DNA of 64,000 nt, from positions 682,001-746,000 of the forward strand of contig NZ_RZNF01000012.1 in the NCBI RefSeq assembly GCF_003992725.1. Direction: 5' to 3'. Under the pieces are notes generated by a model. It was not told where the DNA came from and made no database searches. It worked only from the letters and a program-made list of their open reading frames with translations. Below are positions 19,692 to 28,923 of this stretch, one piece after another (positions within the stretch are counted from its first letter, which is position 1; every line of letters starts with the position of its first letter). The position numbers and the translations under genes were made by a program. Source of the stretch: Rhodomicrobium lacus (lineage in GTDB: Bacteria; Pseudomonadota; Alphaproteobacteria; Rhizobiales; Rhodomicrobiaceae).

Positions 19692-19713
19692 AGCTGAAAC
19701 GCGCGTTTCAGCT
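19692..19713. repeat. 22-bp perfect palindrome over the hisF stop codon
   Basis: A perfect 22-bp palindrome: AGCTGAAACGC (19692-19702) followed by its complement GCGTTTCAGCT. It includes the TGA stop of hisF (19708-19710 on the - strand). It lacks a T-run. It could serve as a protein-binding site or an RNA 3'-end structure for hisF. Confidence 0.5.
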
Positions 19714-20508
19714 AGAAAGCGCAGAAACGGCGTCAAGCCGCACAGGCAGCCCGGCCGCCGACATGTAACGCTTGGCCTCGCCGATGGTGTAATCGCCGAA
19801 GTGGAAGATCGAGGCCGCGAGCACCGCTGTCGCGCCGCCGTCGCGGATGCCCTCCACGAGATGATCGAGATTGCCGACGCCGCCGGATGCGATCACCGGC
19901 ACCTGCACCGCGTCAGAAATCGCGCGCGTCAGCCCCAGATCGAACCCGCTGCGCGTGCCGTCGCGATCCATCGAAGTCAGCAGGATTTCGCCTGCGCCAA
20001 GAGCGACGACCTCCTTCGCATACTCGATCGCGTCGATACCGGTGCGGTTGCGTCCGCCATGCGTGAAGATTTCCCAATGAGCGCCGCGCCCGTCGCCCTC
20101 ATCATCGACGCGCTTGGCGTCGATGGCGACGACGATGCACTGATTACCGAATTTCTCCGCCGCCTCGCCCACGAAAGCGCGGTTCGTGACCGCCGCCGTG
20201 TTGATGGATACCTTGTCCGCGCCAGCCCGGAGCAACGTGCGGACATCGTCGAGCGTGCGCACCCCGCCGCCCACCGTCAACGGCATAAAGCAGCGTTCCG
20301 CCGTCCGCGCGACCACGTCGAGAATGGTGCCGCGCTTCTCGTGGCTTGCCGTGATATCGAGGAAGCAAAGCTCGTCGGCGCCCGCTTCGTCATAAGCGGC
20401 AGCAGCCTCGACGGGATCGCCCGCGTCTCGCAGGTCGACGAAATTGATGCCCTTGACGACGCGGCCATCCTTCACGTCGAGGCAGGGAATGATGCGATTT
20501 TTCAGCAT
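19708..20508 (-). CDS. hisF: Imidazole glycerol phosphate synthase cyclase subunit
   Basis: HisF makes imidazole glycerol phosphate and AICAR from PRFAR with ammonia from HisH. The 266-residue beta/alpha barrel has the catalytic Asp in [16 protein letters not shown] and the second Asp in [14 protein letters not shown]. The phosphate-binding loops are [11 protein letters not shown] and [11 protein letters not shown]. The ATG at 20508 starts the canonical [12 protein letters not shown]. The frame stays open far upstream of this start, but that part overlaps another gene. hisH and hisA are not in the window; the upstream neighbour is a membrane protein. Confidence 0.96.
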   Translation of the reverse strand: MLKNRIIPCLDVKDGRVVKGINFVDLRDAGDPVEAAAAYDEAGADELCFLDITASHEKRGTILDVVARTAERCFMPLTVGGGVRTLDDVRTLLRAGADKVSINTAAVTNRAFVGEAAEKFGNQCIVVAIDAKRVDDEGDGRGAHWEIFTHGGRNRTGIDAIEYAKEVVALGAGEILLTSMDRDGTRSGFDLGLTRAISDAVQVPVIASGGVGNLDHLVEGIRDGGATAVLAASIFHFGDYTIGEAKRYMSAAGLPVRLDAVSALSS

Positions 20509-20528
20509 GGGATCATTCTTTTGAAGAG

Positions 20529-20996
20529 TCAGGCGCGACGGCGCGACCGGGAAGCGGCCGTCCGCGGCCCGCCATTGTCGCGCAGAACCAGAAGCAGAAA
20601 AACGAGCAAGCCGCCATCGAAAAGGAACGGCGCCGCGCCAAGATGCGCCATGTTCCATTCGAGCGTCGCGCCCGCCACCGAAGCCGCTGCCGCGAGCACA
20701 TAGCCCGCAGCCAGCGCGGGCGAGACCTTCGCGCCGAATCTCCACCAGAGGATCGTGCAGGCCGCGATCAGAATGACAGTCTTGAACAGCGCGAGGGCGC
20801 CTATAAGAAGCGCGAATTCCGCCGAGCGGTCGACCGCGCCGCTTGCGCCTGAAGAAGCGAATGTCGCGGCCGCGACAGCGAGCGCACATCCGGCGGCAAG
20901 AGCAAGCCGCTCGCGCGTCGGCGCAAAAAAACCGCTGCGCGGCGTTTCGTTTTCCGCTTTGGCGTCAGGCGGTTGGGGGTCGGGGCGTTGAAGCAT
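20529..20996 (-). CDS. Hypothetical membrane protein
   Basis: A 155-residue protein. After a polar N-terminus of about 30 residues come four hydrophobic segments ([63 protein letters not shown] and [15 protein letters not shown]) and an Arg-rich tail. No family was recognised. It lies 20 bp upstream of hisF on the same strand and probably shares its transcript, but a histidine-related role should not be assumed. Confidence 0.6.
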   Translation of the reverse strand: MLQRPDPQPPDAKAENETPRSGFFAPTRERLALAAGCALAVAAATFASSGASGAVDRSAEFALLIGALALFKTVILIAACTILWWRFGAKVSPALAAGYVLAAAASVAGATLEWNMAHLGAAPFLFDGGLLVFLLLVLRDNGGPRTAASRSRRRA

Positions 20997-21164
20997 GGCG
21001 ATAACCTCCGGTGCACTTTAACATAGGCGGTCGGCGTCAGCGACAACGAGCGTGGGGAGGATGGCCTGGAGCTGGCGAAAAGTTCGCTTTTTGCGCGTCG
21101 CACCCCCTCGACATCGCAGCACAAACCCCGTATAAGGCCGTCTCCAAAGCGCGAAAGCGCATAT

Positions 21165-21240
<76 letters not shown>

Positions 21241-21445
21241 CTTCTTCCCTCTTTTCTCTCTGTAGATTCCGGGCTTTGCGGAAGTCCTCGCGCCTTGCGA
21301 GCCGGTCGCCAGCTTGAAGAACGACTGGCTTTAACGGCGTGGAGGTAAAATCGAGAAGCCTGTTTGTCCTGGCTCCACAATCTCTCCAGCGTCGTGCGCG
21401 TCCGATTCGCGGTATGACGCTGTAAAGATCGGGGAGAAGCCAGCC

Positions 21446-22585
21446 ATGTCGGAGCCGGGAGATCGGATACGGGAGGCAAGCGAGGCGGTCGGCAAGATCC
21501 GCAAGATCATCCATGTCGACATGGATGCCTTCTATGCCTCCGTCGAGCAACGCGACAATCCTGAACTGCGCGGCAAGCCGGTGGCTGTCGGCGGATCGGC
21601 CGCGCGTGGCGTGGTGGCCGCCGCCAGTTACGAGGCCCGGGTTTTCGGTGTACGATCGGCGATGCCCTCGGTCACCGCGAAGCGGCGCTGCCCCGAGCTG
21701 ATCTTCGTGAAACCGCGGTTCGAGGTCTATCGCGCCGTTTCAGCGCAGATTCGGGACGTTTTCGCAGAACATACCGATCTCATCGAGCCGCTATCGCTCG
21801 ATGAAGCCTATCTGGACGTAACCGAGAACAAGCAGGGCATCGCCGTCGCCTCCACCGTGGCGAAGATGATCCGGGATCGGATCAAGGAGGTAACGGGCCT
21901 CAACGCTTCGGCAGGGATCTCGTACTGTAAGTTTCTTGCCAAGATGGCGAGCGATCTGAATAAGCCCAACGGGCAAGCGGTCATCACGCCGTTGCGCGGC
22001 CCGGAGTTCGTAGCGGCGCTGCCCGTGAAGAAATTCCATGGAGTCGGCCCTGCGACGGCAGCGAAGATGGAGCGCCTCGGCATCCTGACCGGCGCCGATC
22101 TGCGAGAGAAATCCGTCGAGTTCCTGCACGAACATTTCGGGAAGTCGGGCAGCTGGTATTACCGCATCTCGCGCGGGATCGACCATCGACCGGTCGAGCC
22201 GCATCGCGAACGAAAGTCGGTGGGGGCCGAGGATACCTTCTCGGAGGACATCTTCGACCTCGGTCCAGCGAGGCGCGAGACCGCCGCGCTGGCAGACAAA
22301 GTTTGGCGGAGTTGCCTGGCGAAGGCGTTGACCGGCCGCACGGTGACGCTCAAGGTCAAATACGCCGACTTCCAGCAGATCACACGCAGCCGGACCTTCG
22401 AGCGGGCCTTGCGCGAAGCGGACGAACTGGCCGCGATTTCCAGCTCGCTACTTGAGCCGCTGTTTCCCGTCGGAAAAGGCATACGCCTCCTCGGCGTGAC
22501 GCTATCGTCACTGGAACCGAGAAGGGAAGAAGCCGCCGTTCAGCTCAGCCTCGAATTGCCGGACGGTGTGAATCCGGGGGCATGA
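21446..22585 (+). CDS. dinB: DNA polymerase IV
   Basis: A Y-family translesion polymerase of 379 residues. The palm carries the catalytic acidic residues in IIHVDMDAFYASVEQRDNPEL and in PLSLDEAYLDVTENK. The steric and finger elements (AASYEARVFGVRSAMPSVTAKRRCPELIFV) and the helix-hairpin-helix (KFHGVGPATAAKMERLGI) follow. The C-terminus QLSLELPDG probably holds a beta-clamp-binding pentapeptide. The first about 20 residues are an extension before the conserved core. No LexA box was identified upstream. Confidence 0.94.
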   Translation: MSEPGDRIREASEAVGKIRKIIHVDMDAFYASVEQRDNPELRGKPVAVGGSAARGVVAAASYEARVFGVRSAMPSVTAKRRCPELIFVKPRFEVYRAVSAQIRDVFAEHTDLIEPLSLDEAYLDVTENKQGIAVASTVAKMIRDRIKEVTGLNASAGISYCKFLAKMASDLNKPNGQAVITPLRGPEFVAALPVKKFHGVGPATAAKMERLGILTGADLREKSVEFLHEHFGKSGSWYYRISRGIDHRPVEPHRERKSVGAEDTFSEDIFDLGPARRETAALADKVWRSCLAKALTGRTVTLKVKYADFQQITRSRTFERALREADELAAISSSLLEPLFPVGKGIRLLGVTLSSLEPRREEAAVQLSLELPDGVNPGA

Positions 22586-22891
22586 AATGGGCGCGCGGGA
22601 GCTGATCGCCCGACCAAACCGCCCACGGCTCGGACGTGACGAGCCGGACAGCGCTCTGATTTTGGCGCCACCATCCGGCGGCCCGGCTTTTCAGGGAAGC
22701 ACTAGCGCGGGGTGCGGCGCCAGCATCATTCCTTTTCAATATCGGGAACGAGCGCCCAGCGCTTTTCCGCCGACCTCGGCGTTTGCAGCCGCATGCCGTT
22801 AATCGAGCGGGGCACGGCGCTCGCGATTTATGGTATCGCTCAGCTTGTCACATCTGATCAAGGATTTAGCGCAGGCTGATCTGGAAGTGCG
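22586..22891. other. Intergenic region without visible gene
   Basis: A stretch of 306 bases between the convergent dinB and the transglycosylase gene. Frames present are short and low-information. No intrinsic terminator with a T-run is seen. Confidence 0.5.
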
Positions 22892-23701
22892 TCACCGGCC
22901 TTCCGTCAATCGTCCGGCGAAATAGACGATCGTCTTGCGATACACTTCGGAACGATTCCATTCGCGCAGAACCTGGAAGTTCTCGCTTCCCTCTGCGTAG
23001 GACGCACCCGCACGCCAGCCATTGACCTTGAGAAGGTTGGCGGTGGAAGCGAGCACGTCGGGCACGCTGTGCCGAAGGTCGACATGGCCGTTTCCGTCGA
23101 AGTCCACCCCATATTTGATATATGATGAAGGCAGGAACTGGGTCTGGCCAATCTCGCCCGCGTAAGCGCCCTTCAAGTCCGAAAGCGGAAGATCGCCGCG
23201 CTGCACGATCTTGAGCGCCGCGATCAACTCGCGCTGAAACAACTCCGTGCGGCGGCAATCCCACGCGAGCGTCGCAAGCGTGCGGATCACCGGGAGTTTC
23301 CCCATGTCGCCCGAACCGTAATCGGTTTCGAGCCCCCAGATGGCGACGACAAGCTGCGGTGGAACGCCGAATCGCTGCTGGATGCGAGACAACAGAGCGG
23401 CATGCCGCTGCAGCATTTCCTTGCCGCGCTTGATGCGCGCCGGATGCACGCGCTTTGCGGCGAAAGCCTCGAAGTTCGGGCTGCTGAAGGAACTGCGCTG
23501 CTTGCGGTCGAAGGCCAGCACCGCCTGATCGAGGCCCGCGCCTGCGAGCGCGCTTTCGACGACGGACCGGGAAATGCCTGCCGCCGCCGCGTCGCGCGAA
23601 ACCTGCGAAATGAAGCCCGAAAAGTCGCCGCCGCACTGCGCTGCGTGGCCCACCGGGACCGAAAATGAAAGCAGAACCGCCGCGAGGATGCACCTGATCA
23701 C
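22892..23701 (-). CDS. Lytic murein transglycosylase, MltB-like
   Basis: Cleaves peptidoglycan glycan strands with formation of 1,6-anhydroMurNAc. The 269-residue protein starts with a signal peptide (MIRCILAAVLLSFSVPVGHA) with no lipobox cysteine after it, so it is probably soluble in the periplasm. The catalytic Glu is in VVAIWGLETDYGSGDMG. The family's other signatures are GAYAGEIGQTQFLPSSYIKYGVDFDGNGHVDLRHSVPDVLASTANLL. It lacks a separate peptidoglycan-binding C-terminal domain. Confidence 0.93.
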   Translation of the reverse strand: MIRCILAAVLLSFSVPVGHAAQCGGDFSGFISQVSRDAAAAGISRSVVESALAGAGLDQAVLAFDRKQRSSFSSPNFEAFAAKRVHPARIKRGKEMLQRHAALLSRIQQRFGVPPQLVVAIWGLETDYGSGDMGKLPVIRTLATLAWDCRRTELFQRELIAALKIVQRGDLPLSDLKGAYAGEIGQTQFLPSSYIKYGVDFDGNGHVDLRHSVPDVLASTANLLKVNGWRAGASYAEGSENFQVLREWNRSEVYRKTIVYFAGRLTEGR

Positions 23702-23801
23702 GTCATGCCCCTTTCTCTTGGCCGCCGCCTACATGGCACGGCGCCGGTCCCGGGGCAATAACGGCACGCCGCAAGTCCCGATCGGAACGCCGATGCGCGC
23801 G

Positions 23802-24266
23802 TCAGGCAGCCACAGCCGCCTGATCGCTGACCGCAGCACGCTTTTTCCGCCGCTTCGGCGATGCCATGTCCGCAAGCGAGCGATTGTCGAGCACGACCGA
23901 GATGGCATTGCGCACCTCCACCATGATGGCGCGGACCTCGCAAGCCTCTTCGCAATCGCAATCGTCGCAAGGACGGTAAGCGGTGACGCTCGCGCACGGG
24001 ATCGGCGCCAGCGGACCGTCGAGCACGCGCACGATGTTGCCGACGCTGATTTCCGCAGCCGGTTTCGCGAGCGCGTAGCCCCCTGCCTTGCCCTTCTTGG
24101 AATAGACGAGCCCGCCCTTGCGAAGCTCAGCGAAAATCTGGTCAAGGAACTTCTTGGGGATCGAGTTTGCTTCCGCAATCTCGGACACCTGCGCGATATC
24201 GCCGGGCACAAGGCGTGCCAGATGCACCATGGCCTTGAGGCCGTATTTCCCTTTCGCGGTCAGCAA
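23802..24266 (-). CDS. Rrf2-family transcriptional regulator
   Basis: A 154-residue Rrf2 regulator: N-terminal winged HTH (MLTAKGKYGLKAMVHLA, SEIAEANSIPKKFLDQIFAELRKGGLVYSKKGKAGGYAL). A cysteine-rich segment at about residues 91-109 has five cysteines (PCASVTAYRPCDDCDCEEACEV), where Rrf2 proteins such as IscR or RirA bind an Fe-S cluster. The C-terminus is a basic tail. It is divergent from the cystathionine beta-synthase gene 588 bp away, so a role in sulfur or cysteine control (as CymR in Firmicutes) is plausible but inferred. Confidence 0.87.
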   Translation of the reverse strand: MLTAKGKYGLKAMVHLARLVPGDIAQVSEIAEANSIPKKFLDQIFAELRKGGLVYSKKGKAGGYALAKPAAEISVGNIVRVLDGPLAPIPCASVTAYRPCDDCDCEEACEVRAIMVEVRNAISVVLDNRSLADMASPKRRKKRAAVSDQAAVAA

Positions 24267-24853
24267 GGGTTTCTCCTTTCCTCAGATCACCCCTTCGCAA
24301 GCCCAGGCTTCGAATGGGATGACGACAAGAGAAAAATCATTTCTTGAGGCAAAAGTCCAGAATGTTAATCAACTAACGTGGTCACCTTAAGCGCTAGACC
24401 TTTTTTCCCTGGATGAAATGCGAAAAGACACAAGCCTATCTAATTTTTTCGCTACTTATGCGCGAACTCACCTATTTTCAAACGCTCCGGTATGCGCGCC
24501 TCGGCGATTTGCATCGCGGCAAAAAGCAAAGCAGCTGCAAAGTTCGCGGCAGACGAGGGAGGGAAATGCCGAGAATGATAAATTTATAGAACGTTATCTC
24601 AACAAGGTGCAATTTTGCGGGGCAATGCCTCCAAAAGCCTGGCCGAAGCTCAACAATTACGGAAAAATTTCGCTGGATTTCCGTGCGTTGACCTTGCACA
24701 GCAAGGAGACATTCCGGTTGCGGGCGGGGCGCGATTGTCCCGATCGCCTGCGTCGGGGCTGTTTTCCCCTCGTGGGCGGCCGATCGGTTTCCGACATACT
24801 TGAGACGTGTGCTGCGTTGAAGCGCGGCACTCGAAACGCAGGAAGGGTCGATC
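24267..24853. other. Long intergenic region between rrf2 and the transsulfuration operon
   Basis: A 587-bp stretch, clearly richer in A/T than its neighbours up to about 24670. It should hold the divergent promoters for the Rrf2 gene and the transsulfuration pair. Overlapping frames in it (for example 24418-24954) run into the downstream gene in another frame and have no plausible start, so no gene is called. No known riboswitch was recognised. Confidence 0.5.
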
Positions 24854-26218
24854 ATGACAAACCACAAAGGCCCCTTGGCACTCGTCGGCGATACTCCCAT
24901 CGTCGAACTGTCGCATCTCGACACCGGCCCTTGCCGCCTGTTCGCCAAGCTTGAAAGCCAGAACCCAGGCGGTTCCATCAAGGACCGCATCGCTGTTTCG
25001 ATGATCGATGCCGCCGAGAAGTCCGGCACGTTGAAGCCGGGCGGCCGCATCGTCGAGGCGACCGCCGGGAACACCGGGCTCGCGCTGGCGCTCGTCGCCA
25101 CGCTGCGCGGCTACACGCTGACGCTCGTCATCCCCGACAAGATGAGCCGCGAGAAGATCGCCCATGTCCGCGCTCTGGGCGCGGAAGTCGTTCTCACGCG
25201 CTCCGACGTACCGAAGGGCCACCCCGAATATTATCAGGACTTGGCAGAGCGCATCGCGAGGGAAACGGGCGCGTTCTTCGTGGATCAGTTCAACAACCCC
25301 AACAATCCTGCCGCGCATGAGCGCAGCACCGGGCCCGAAATCTACAAGCAGCTCGACGGCAAGGTGGACGCCATCGTGGCGGGCGTCGGTTCGGGCGGCA
25401 CGATCACCGGCATCTCCCGTTACTTCGCGCGCGTATCGCCTTCGACGGATATCGTGCTCGCCGATCCGAAAGGGTCTATCCTTGCCGAATATATCAAGTC
25501 GGGCGTGGTCGGCGAGGCGGGAAGCTGGCTCGTGGAAGGCATCGGCGAGGATTTCATCCCGCCCGTCAGCGATCTTTCGCGCGTCACCCACGCCTACACG
25601 ATCACCGACGGAGAGAGCTTCGCGGCGGCGCGCGAACTGCTTCTGAAGGAAGGCATCCTCGCGGGATCGTCGTCCGGCACGCTGCTCGCCGCCGCGCTTC
25701 GCTATTGCACCGAACAGACCGAGCCGAAACGCGTCGTCACGCTCATCTGCGACTCCGGCAACAAATATCTGTCCAAGATGTACGATGATCGTTGGCTGAC
25801 CGATCAGGGCCTGCTTGAGCGGCCGCGCTTCGGCGACCTGCGCGATCTCATCGCCCGCCGTCACGATGAACACGCAACCGTGACGGTCGGCCCGGACGAT
25901 ACGCTGCAAACGGCGTACAGCCGCATGAAGCTCTACGACGTGTCGCAGGTGCCGGTGCTCGATGGCGACCGCTGCGTCGGACTTCTGGATGAAAGCGACC
26001 TCCTCGTCGCGCTCACCTCCGGCACGCTCGATTTTCATCGTCCGGTGAAAGCCGCGATGGCCGCCAAGGTCGAGACCGTCCAGGCCAGCCGGCCGCCCGA
26101 GAGCCTTCTCCCCCTGTTCGACCGCGGCCTCGTGGCAGTCGTCGTCGACGGCGAGCGCTTCCTCGGCCTCATCACCCGCATCGACCTCCTCAACCACCTA
26201 CGCAGAAAGATGGACTGA
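24854..26218 (+). CDS. Cystathionine beta-synthase
   Basis: Condenses serine and homocysteine to cystathionine, the first step of reverse transsulfuration. The fold-type II PLP domain has the Schiff-base Lys in NPGGSIKDRIA, the substrate loop EATAGNTGLALA, and the PLP-phosphate loop GVGSGGTITG. A pair of CBS domains follows (about residues 335-454; VTVGPDDTLQTAYSRMKLYDVSQVPVLDGDRCVGLLDESD), which separates it from plain CysK. The 454-residue length fits. The gene ends one base before the GTG of a cystathionine gamma-lyase. Confidence 0.92.
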   Translation: MTNHKGPLALVGDTPIVELSHLDTGPCRLFAKLESQNPGGSIKDRIAVSMIDAAEKSGTLKPGGRIVEATAGNTGLALALVATLRGYTLTLVIPDKMSREKIAHVRALGAEVVLTRSDVPKGHPEYYQDLAERIARETGAFFVDQFNNPNNPAAHERSTGPEIYKQLDGKVDAIVAGVGSGGTITGISRYFARVSPSTDIVLADPKGSILAEYIKSGVVGEAGSWLVEGIGEDFIPPVSDLSRVTHAYTITDGESFAAARELLLKEGILAGSSSGTLLAAALRYCTEQTEPKRVVTLICDSGNKYLSKMYDDRWLTDQGLLERPRFGDLRDLIARRHDEHATVTVGPDDTLQTAYSRMKLYDVSQVPVLDGDRCVGLLDESDLLVALTSGTLDFHRPVKAAMAAKVETVQASRPPESLLPLFDRGLVAVVVDGERFLGLITRIDLLNHLRRKMD

Positions 26219-26219
26219 C

Positions 26220-27386
26220 GTGGCCAAACATCATCGACACACGAAAACGGCGACCAAGGTTGTGCATGCGGGCGTTGAGCACGATGCTACCGGCGCCGTC
26301 ATGACGCCAATCTATGCCTCCTCCACCTTCGCGCAAAGCTCGCCGGGCAAGCACACGGGCTGGGAATATGCGCGCTCGGGCAATCCGACGCGCGCGGCGT
26401 TCGAAAAGGCCGTGGCCGACCTCGAAGGCGGCGTTGCGGGTTTTGCGTTCGCGTCTGGCATGGCAGCCGAGGCGACGGTTCTCGAACTCATCGACCACGG
26501 CAGCCATATCGTGGCGAGCGACGACCTTTACGGCGGCACCTGGCGGCTTCTCGAACGCGTCCGCAAGCGCACGGCGGGGCATTCCGTGACCTTCGTCGAC
26601 GTAACCGACCTCGACGCCGTGAGGGCTGCGGTGCAGAAGGGCAAGACGCGCGTGATATGGATCGAGTCGCCGACGAATCCGCTTCTCAAGGTGCCGGACC
26701 TCGCCGCCATCGCGGCCATCGGCAAGGCCGCGGGCGCGCTGACGGTCGCGGACTCGACCTTTGCCTCGCCGATCATCCAGAAACCGCTCGATCTCGGCTT
26801 CGACATCGTTCTGCACTCGGCGACAAAATATCTGTCCGGCCATTCCGACATCATCGCGGGTGTCGTGGCGGTCAAGGAACCCGCGCTCGCGGACGCGCTG
26901 CGCTTCCTGCAGAATGCGACGGGTGGGGTGCTCGATCCGTTCCCGGCCTTCCTCGCACTTCGCGGCCTCAAGACGCTGGCGCTTCGCATCGAGCGGCACA
27001 GCGCCAACGCGCTCGCCATCGCGCAATCGCTCGAAGGGCACCCGAAGCTCAAGCGCGTGATCTACCCCGGCCTTGAGAGCCATCCGCAGCACGAGGTTGC
27101 CGCGAGGCAGATGAACGGCTTCGGCGGCATGCTGACGATCGACATCGATACCGATGAAGCCGGCGTGCGGCGCGTGCTGGAAAATCTGAGCCTGTTCACG
27201 CTCGCGGAGAGCCTCGGTGGCGTGGAAAGCCTCGCGGGGCATCCCTACACCATGAGCCACGGTTCGCTGCCGCCGGAACGGCGCGAGGCGCTCGGCATCG
27301 GCTGGGGGCTGGTGCGGCTGTCGGCGGGCATCGAGGACGCGGGCGACCTCATCGCTGACCTGCGGCAGGCGCTTGAACGCGCCTGA
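26220..27386 (+). CDS. Cystathionine gamma-lyase (Cys/Met metabolism PLP enzyme)
   Basis: A 388-residue Cys/Met-metabolism PLP enzyme. The PLP lysine is in LHSATKYLSGHSDIIAG. Other family marks are YARSGNPTRAAFEKAVADLEGG, FASGMAA, ADSTFASP and SLGGVESLAGHPYTMSHGSLPPE. Its place directly after cystathionine beta-synthase points to the lyase of reverse transsulfuration (cystathionine to cysteine, ketobutyrate and ammonia). Sequence alone does not exclude cystathionine gamma-synthase. The start is GTG at 26220, next to the upstream stop. Confidence 0.9.
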   Translation: MAKHHRHTKTATKVVHAGVEHDATGAVMTPIYASSTFAQSSPGKHTGWEYARSGNPTRAAFEKAVADLEGGVAGFAFASGMAAEATVLELIDHGSHIVASDDLYGGTWRLLERVRKRTAGHSVTFVDVTDLDAVRAAVQKGKTRVIWIESPTNPLLKVPDLAAIAAIGKAAGALTVADSTFASPIIQKPLDLGFDIVLHSATKYLSGHSDIIAGVVAVKEPALADALRFLQNATGGVLDPFPAFLALRGLKTLALRIERHSANALAIAQSLEGHPKLKRVIYPGLESHPQHEVAARQMNGFGGMLTIDIDTDEAGVRRVLENLSLFTLAESLGGVESLAGHPYTMSHGSLPPERREALGIGWGLVRLSAGIEDAGDLIADLRQALERA

Positions 27387-27401
27387 GCCCTCGCCTTGTG
27401 G

Positions 27402-27432
27402 GGAGGCGGCGGAAACCGCCTCCTATTTTTTC
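27402..27432 (+). terminator. Rho-independent terminator of the transsulfuration operon
   Basis: A perfect 8-bp stem (GGAGGCGG with CCGCCTCC, loop CGGAAA) is followed by TATTTTTTCTT. It starts 16 bp after the gamma-lyase stop codon. Its T-run coincides with the last codons (Lys-Lys-Lys and stop) of the convergent DUF1847 gene. Confidence 0.85.
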
Positions 27433-28118
27433 TTGGCCTTGCCGCCCTTCTTCGCCTTCGCGTCGGGCTTGTTCGGCCCCCAGACGCGGCTGTAATACGT
27501 ATCGGCGAGTTGCAGCGCGGCGATCGGGTTATGACCGAGCACGCGATCCTTTGCGACGAGCACTGTCGAAAGCCCGTTGGCATATTTGAAAAACAGGCTG
27601 TCGTGGCCGAGGCAGAGCCCGAGCACGATATTGAACTCGGAACCGTGGCGGTTCAGCATCTCGGCCTGCGTGACGGGATTGCACATCGGCTCGAAGCCGC
27701 CGGGCTTGATCTTCTCGCCGTCCTTGAGGCCGATGTCTTCCTTCGGGATGTTCCCTGCCTTGCACGACACCGAAACCACCTCGAACCCGTGGCTTTCGAG
27801 GATGCGGGACAGCACATTCGCCTGCTCGATCAGGCCGATGCAGTTCGCGATGCCGAGCTTCTTGAAGCCCATGCGCTTCGAAAACTCGACGATTTCCTCG
27901 ACGCGCGTCCACTTGCAGTAGCCTTCCGCCTCGACGCGCGCCGATACCTGCGCAATCTTCAGCGTCTCCGCGTCGTCGTAGAGGGACCAGCCGTCGAGGA
28001 TGGTCGCGGGATCGACCTTGCTCGGGCAGAAGCCCGGCCCGCGCGCCTCAGCCTCGCCCTGCTTGCACGCCTGCACCGTGGAGGGACACAGCGCGCATGT
28101 CGGATCTTCGTAGGTCAT
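27423..28118 (-). CDS. DUF1847 cysteine-rich metal-binding protein
   Basis: A 231-residue soluble protein with many cysteines: CALCPSTVQACKQ and GFCPSK near the N-terminus, GYCKW, NCIGLIEQ, VSCKAGN, MCNPVTQAE and GLCLGHDSLFF. This matches DUF1847 (a predicted metal-binding family, function unknown) as I know it. It ends with a Lys/Ala-rich tail. The ATG at 28118 starts MTYEDPTCALCP. It lies 7 bp after an ABC ATPase gene on the same strand, so it is probably the last gene of an importer operon. It may bind or process the metal or ligand that is imported. Confidence 0.8.
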   Translation of the reverse strand: MTYEDPTCALCPSTVQACKQGEAEARGPGFCPSKVDPATILDGWSLYDDAETLKIAQVSARVEAEGYCKWTRVEEIVEFSKRMGFKKLGIANCIGLIEQANVLSRILESHGFEVVSVSCKAGNIPKEDIGLKDGEKIKPGGFEPMCNPVTQAEMLNRHGSEFNIVLGLCLGHDSLFFKYANGLSTVLVAKDRVLGHNPIAALQLADTYYSRVWGPNKPDAKAKKGGKAKKK

Positions 28119-28125
28119 CGCGGCC

Positions 28126-28923
28126 TCACCACGTCGCTTCAAGGCCGAGAAGGCCGAGGATTTCACGGCGAAGCTCCACGAGACGGGCATCGTCGCGGTG
28201 GCGCGGGTAGTCGCGATCAACGGAGATATCCGCCTTGATGGTGGCGGGGCGGTCGCTGAATACGATGATCCGCGTCGCCATCACGAGCGCTTCCTCGACG
28301 TCGTGGGTGACGAGCAGCGCCGTGAAGCCCTTCTGGTGCCAGAGCCGCACGATTTCGCCCTGCATCGAGATGCGCGTCAGCGAGTCGAGCTTGCCGAGCG
28401 GCTCGTCGAGGATGAGGAATTCCGGGTCGTTGACGAGCGCGCGAGCCAGCGCCACGCGCTGGGCCATGCCGCCTGAAAGCTGATGGGGATAGGCTTTCTT
28501 GAAGGGCGTGAGGCCCACGAGCGCCAACGCTTCATCCACGCGGTGGCGGCGCGTCTTCAGCAGTCCCTGGGCTTCGAGGCCGAGCGCCACATTGTCATAG
28601 ACGCTGCGCCACGGATAGAGCGTCGGATCCTGAAACACGACGACGCGCGAGGGGTCGGGCCCGGTTATCGCCTTGTCGTCGACACGGATCTCGCCGCGCA
28701 CGGGCTGGTCGAGACCGGCCACGAGGCGCAGCAGCGTCGACTTTCCGCAGCCGGACGGCCCGAGCAGCGCCACGAATTCGCCCGGCGTCACACGAAAATT
28801 GACATCCGCCAGCACCGGCAGCGGCTTGCCTTCGAGCGTGAACGAATGGGTTACGCCATGGACGTCGAGCGGCCGTGCAGCGGCGGCAACCGGCTCATCG
28901 GCATAAGCAACAGCGCTCACCAT
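28126..28923 (-). CDS. ABC transporter ATPase, SsuB/TauB-like
   Basis: A 265-residue ATPase of the nitrate/sulfonate/taurine importer family. It has Walker A LLGPSGCGKST, signature LSGGMAQRVALARAL, Walker B FLILDEP with the D-loop following, and switch His in LLVTHDVEEA. The ATG at 28923 overlaps the permease stop by 7 bp, so translation is coupled. It works with the permease upstream and, by inference, with the divergent substrate-binding protein at 30492. Confidence 0.93.
   Translation of the reverse strand: MVSAVAYADEPVAAAARPLDVHGVTHSFTLEGKPLPVLADVNFRVTPGEFVALLGPSGCGKSTLLRLVAGLDQPVRGEIRVDDKAITGPDPSRVVVFQDPTLYPWRSVYDNVALGLEAQGLLKTRRHRVDEALALVGLTPFKKAYPHQLSGGMAQRVALARALVNDPEFLILDEPLGKLDSLTRISMQGEIVRLWHQKGFTALLVTHDVEEALVMATRIIVFSDRPATIKADISVDRDYPRHRDDARLVELRREILGLLGLEATW

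Noticed and set aside
20509-20889. N-terminal extension of hisF
   Set aside because: The frame is open upstream of the canonical [12 protein letters not shown] start, but it overlaps a membrane protein gene in another frame and is not HisF-like.
24418-24954. Gene upstream of cystathionine beta-synthase
   Set aside because: The frame overlaps the synthase in another frame and has no start signal or protein-like content.
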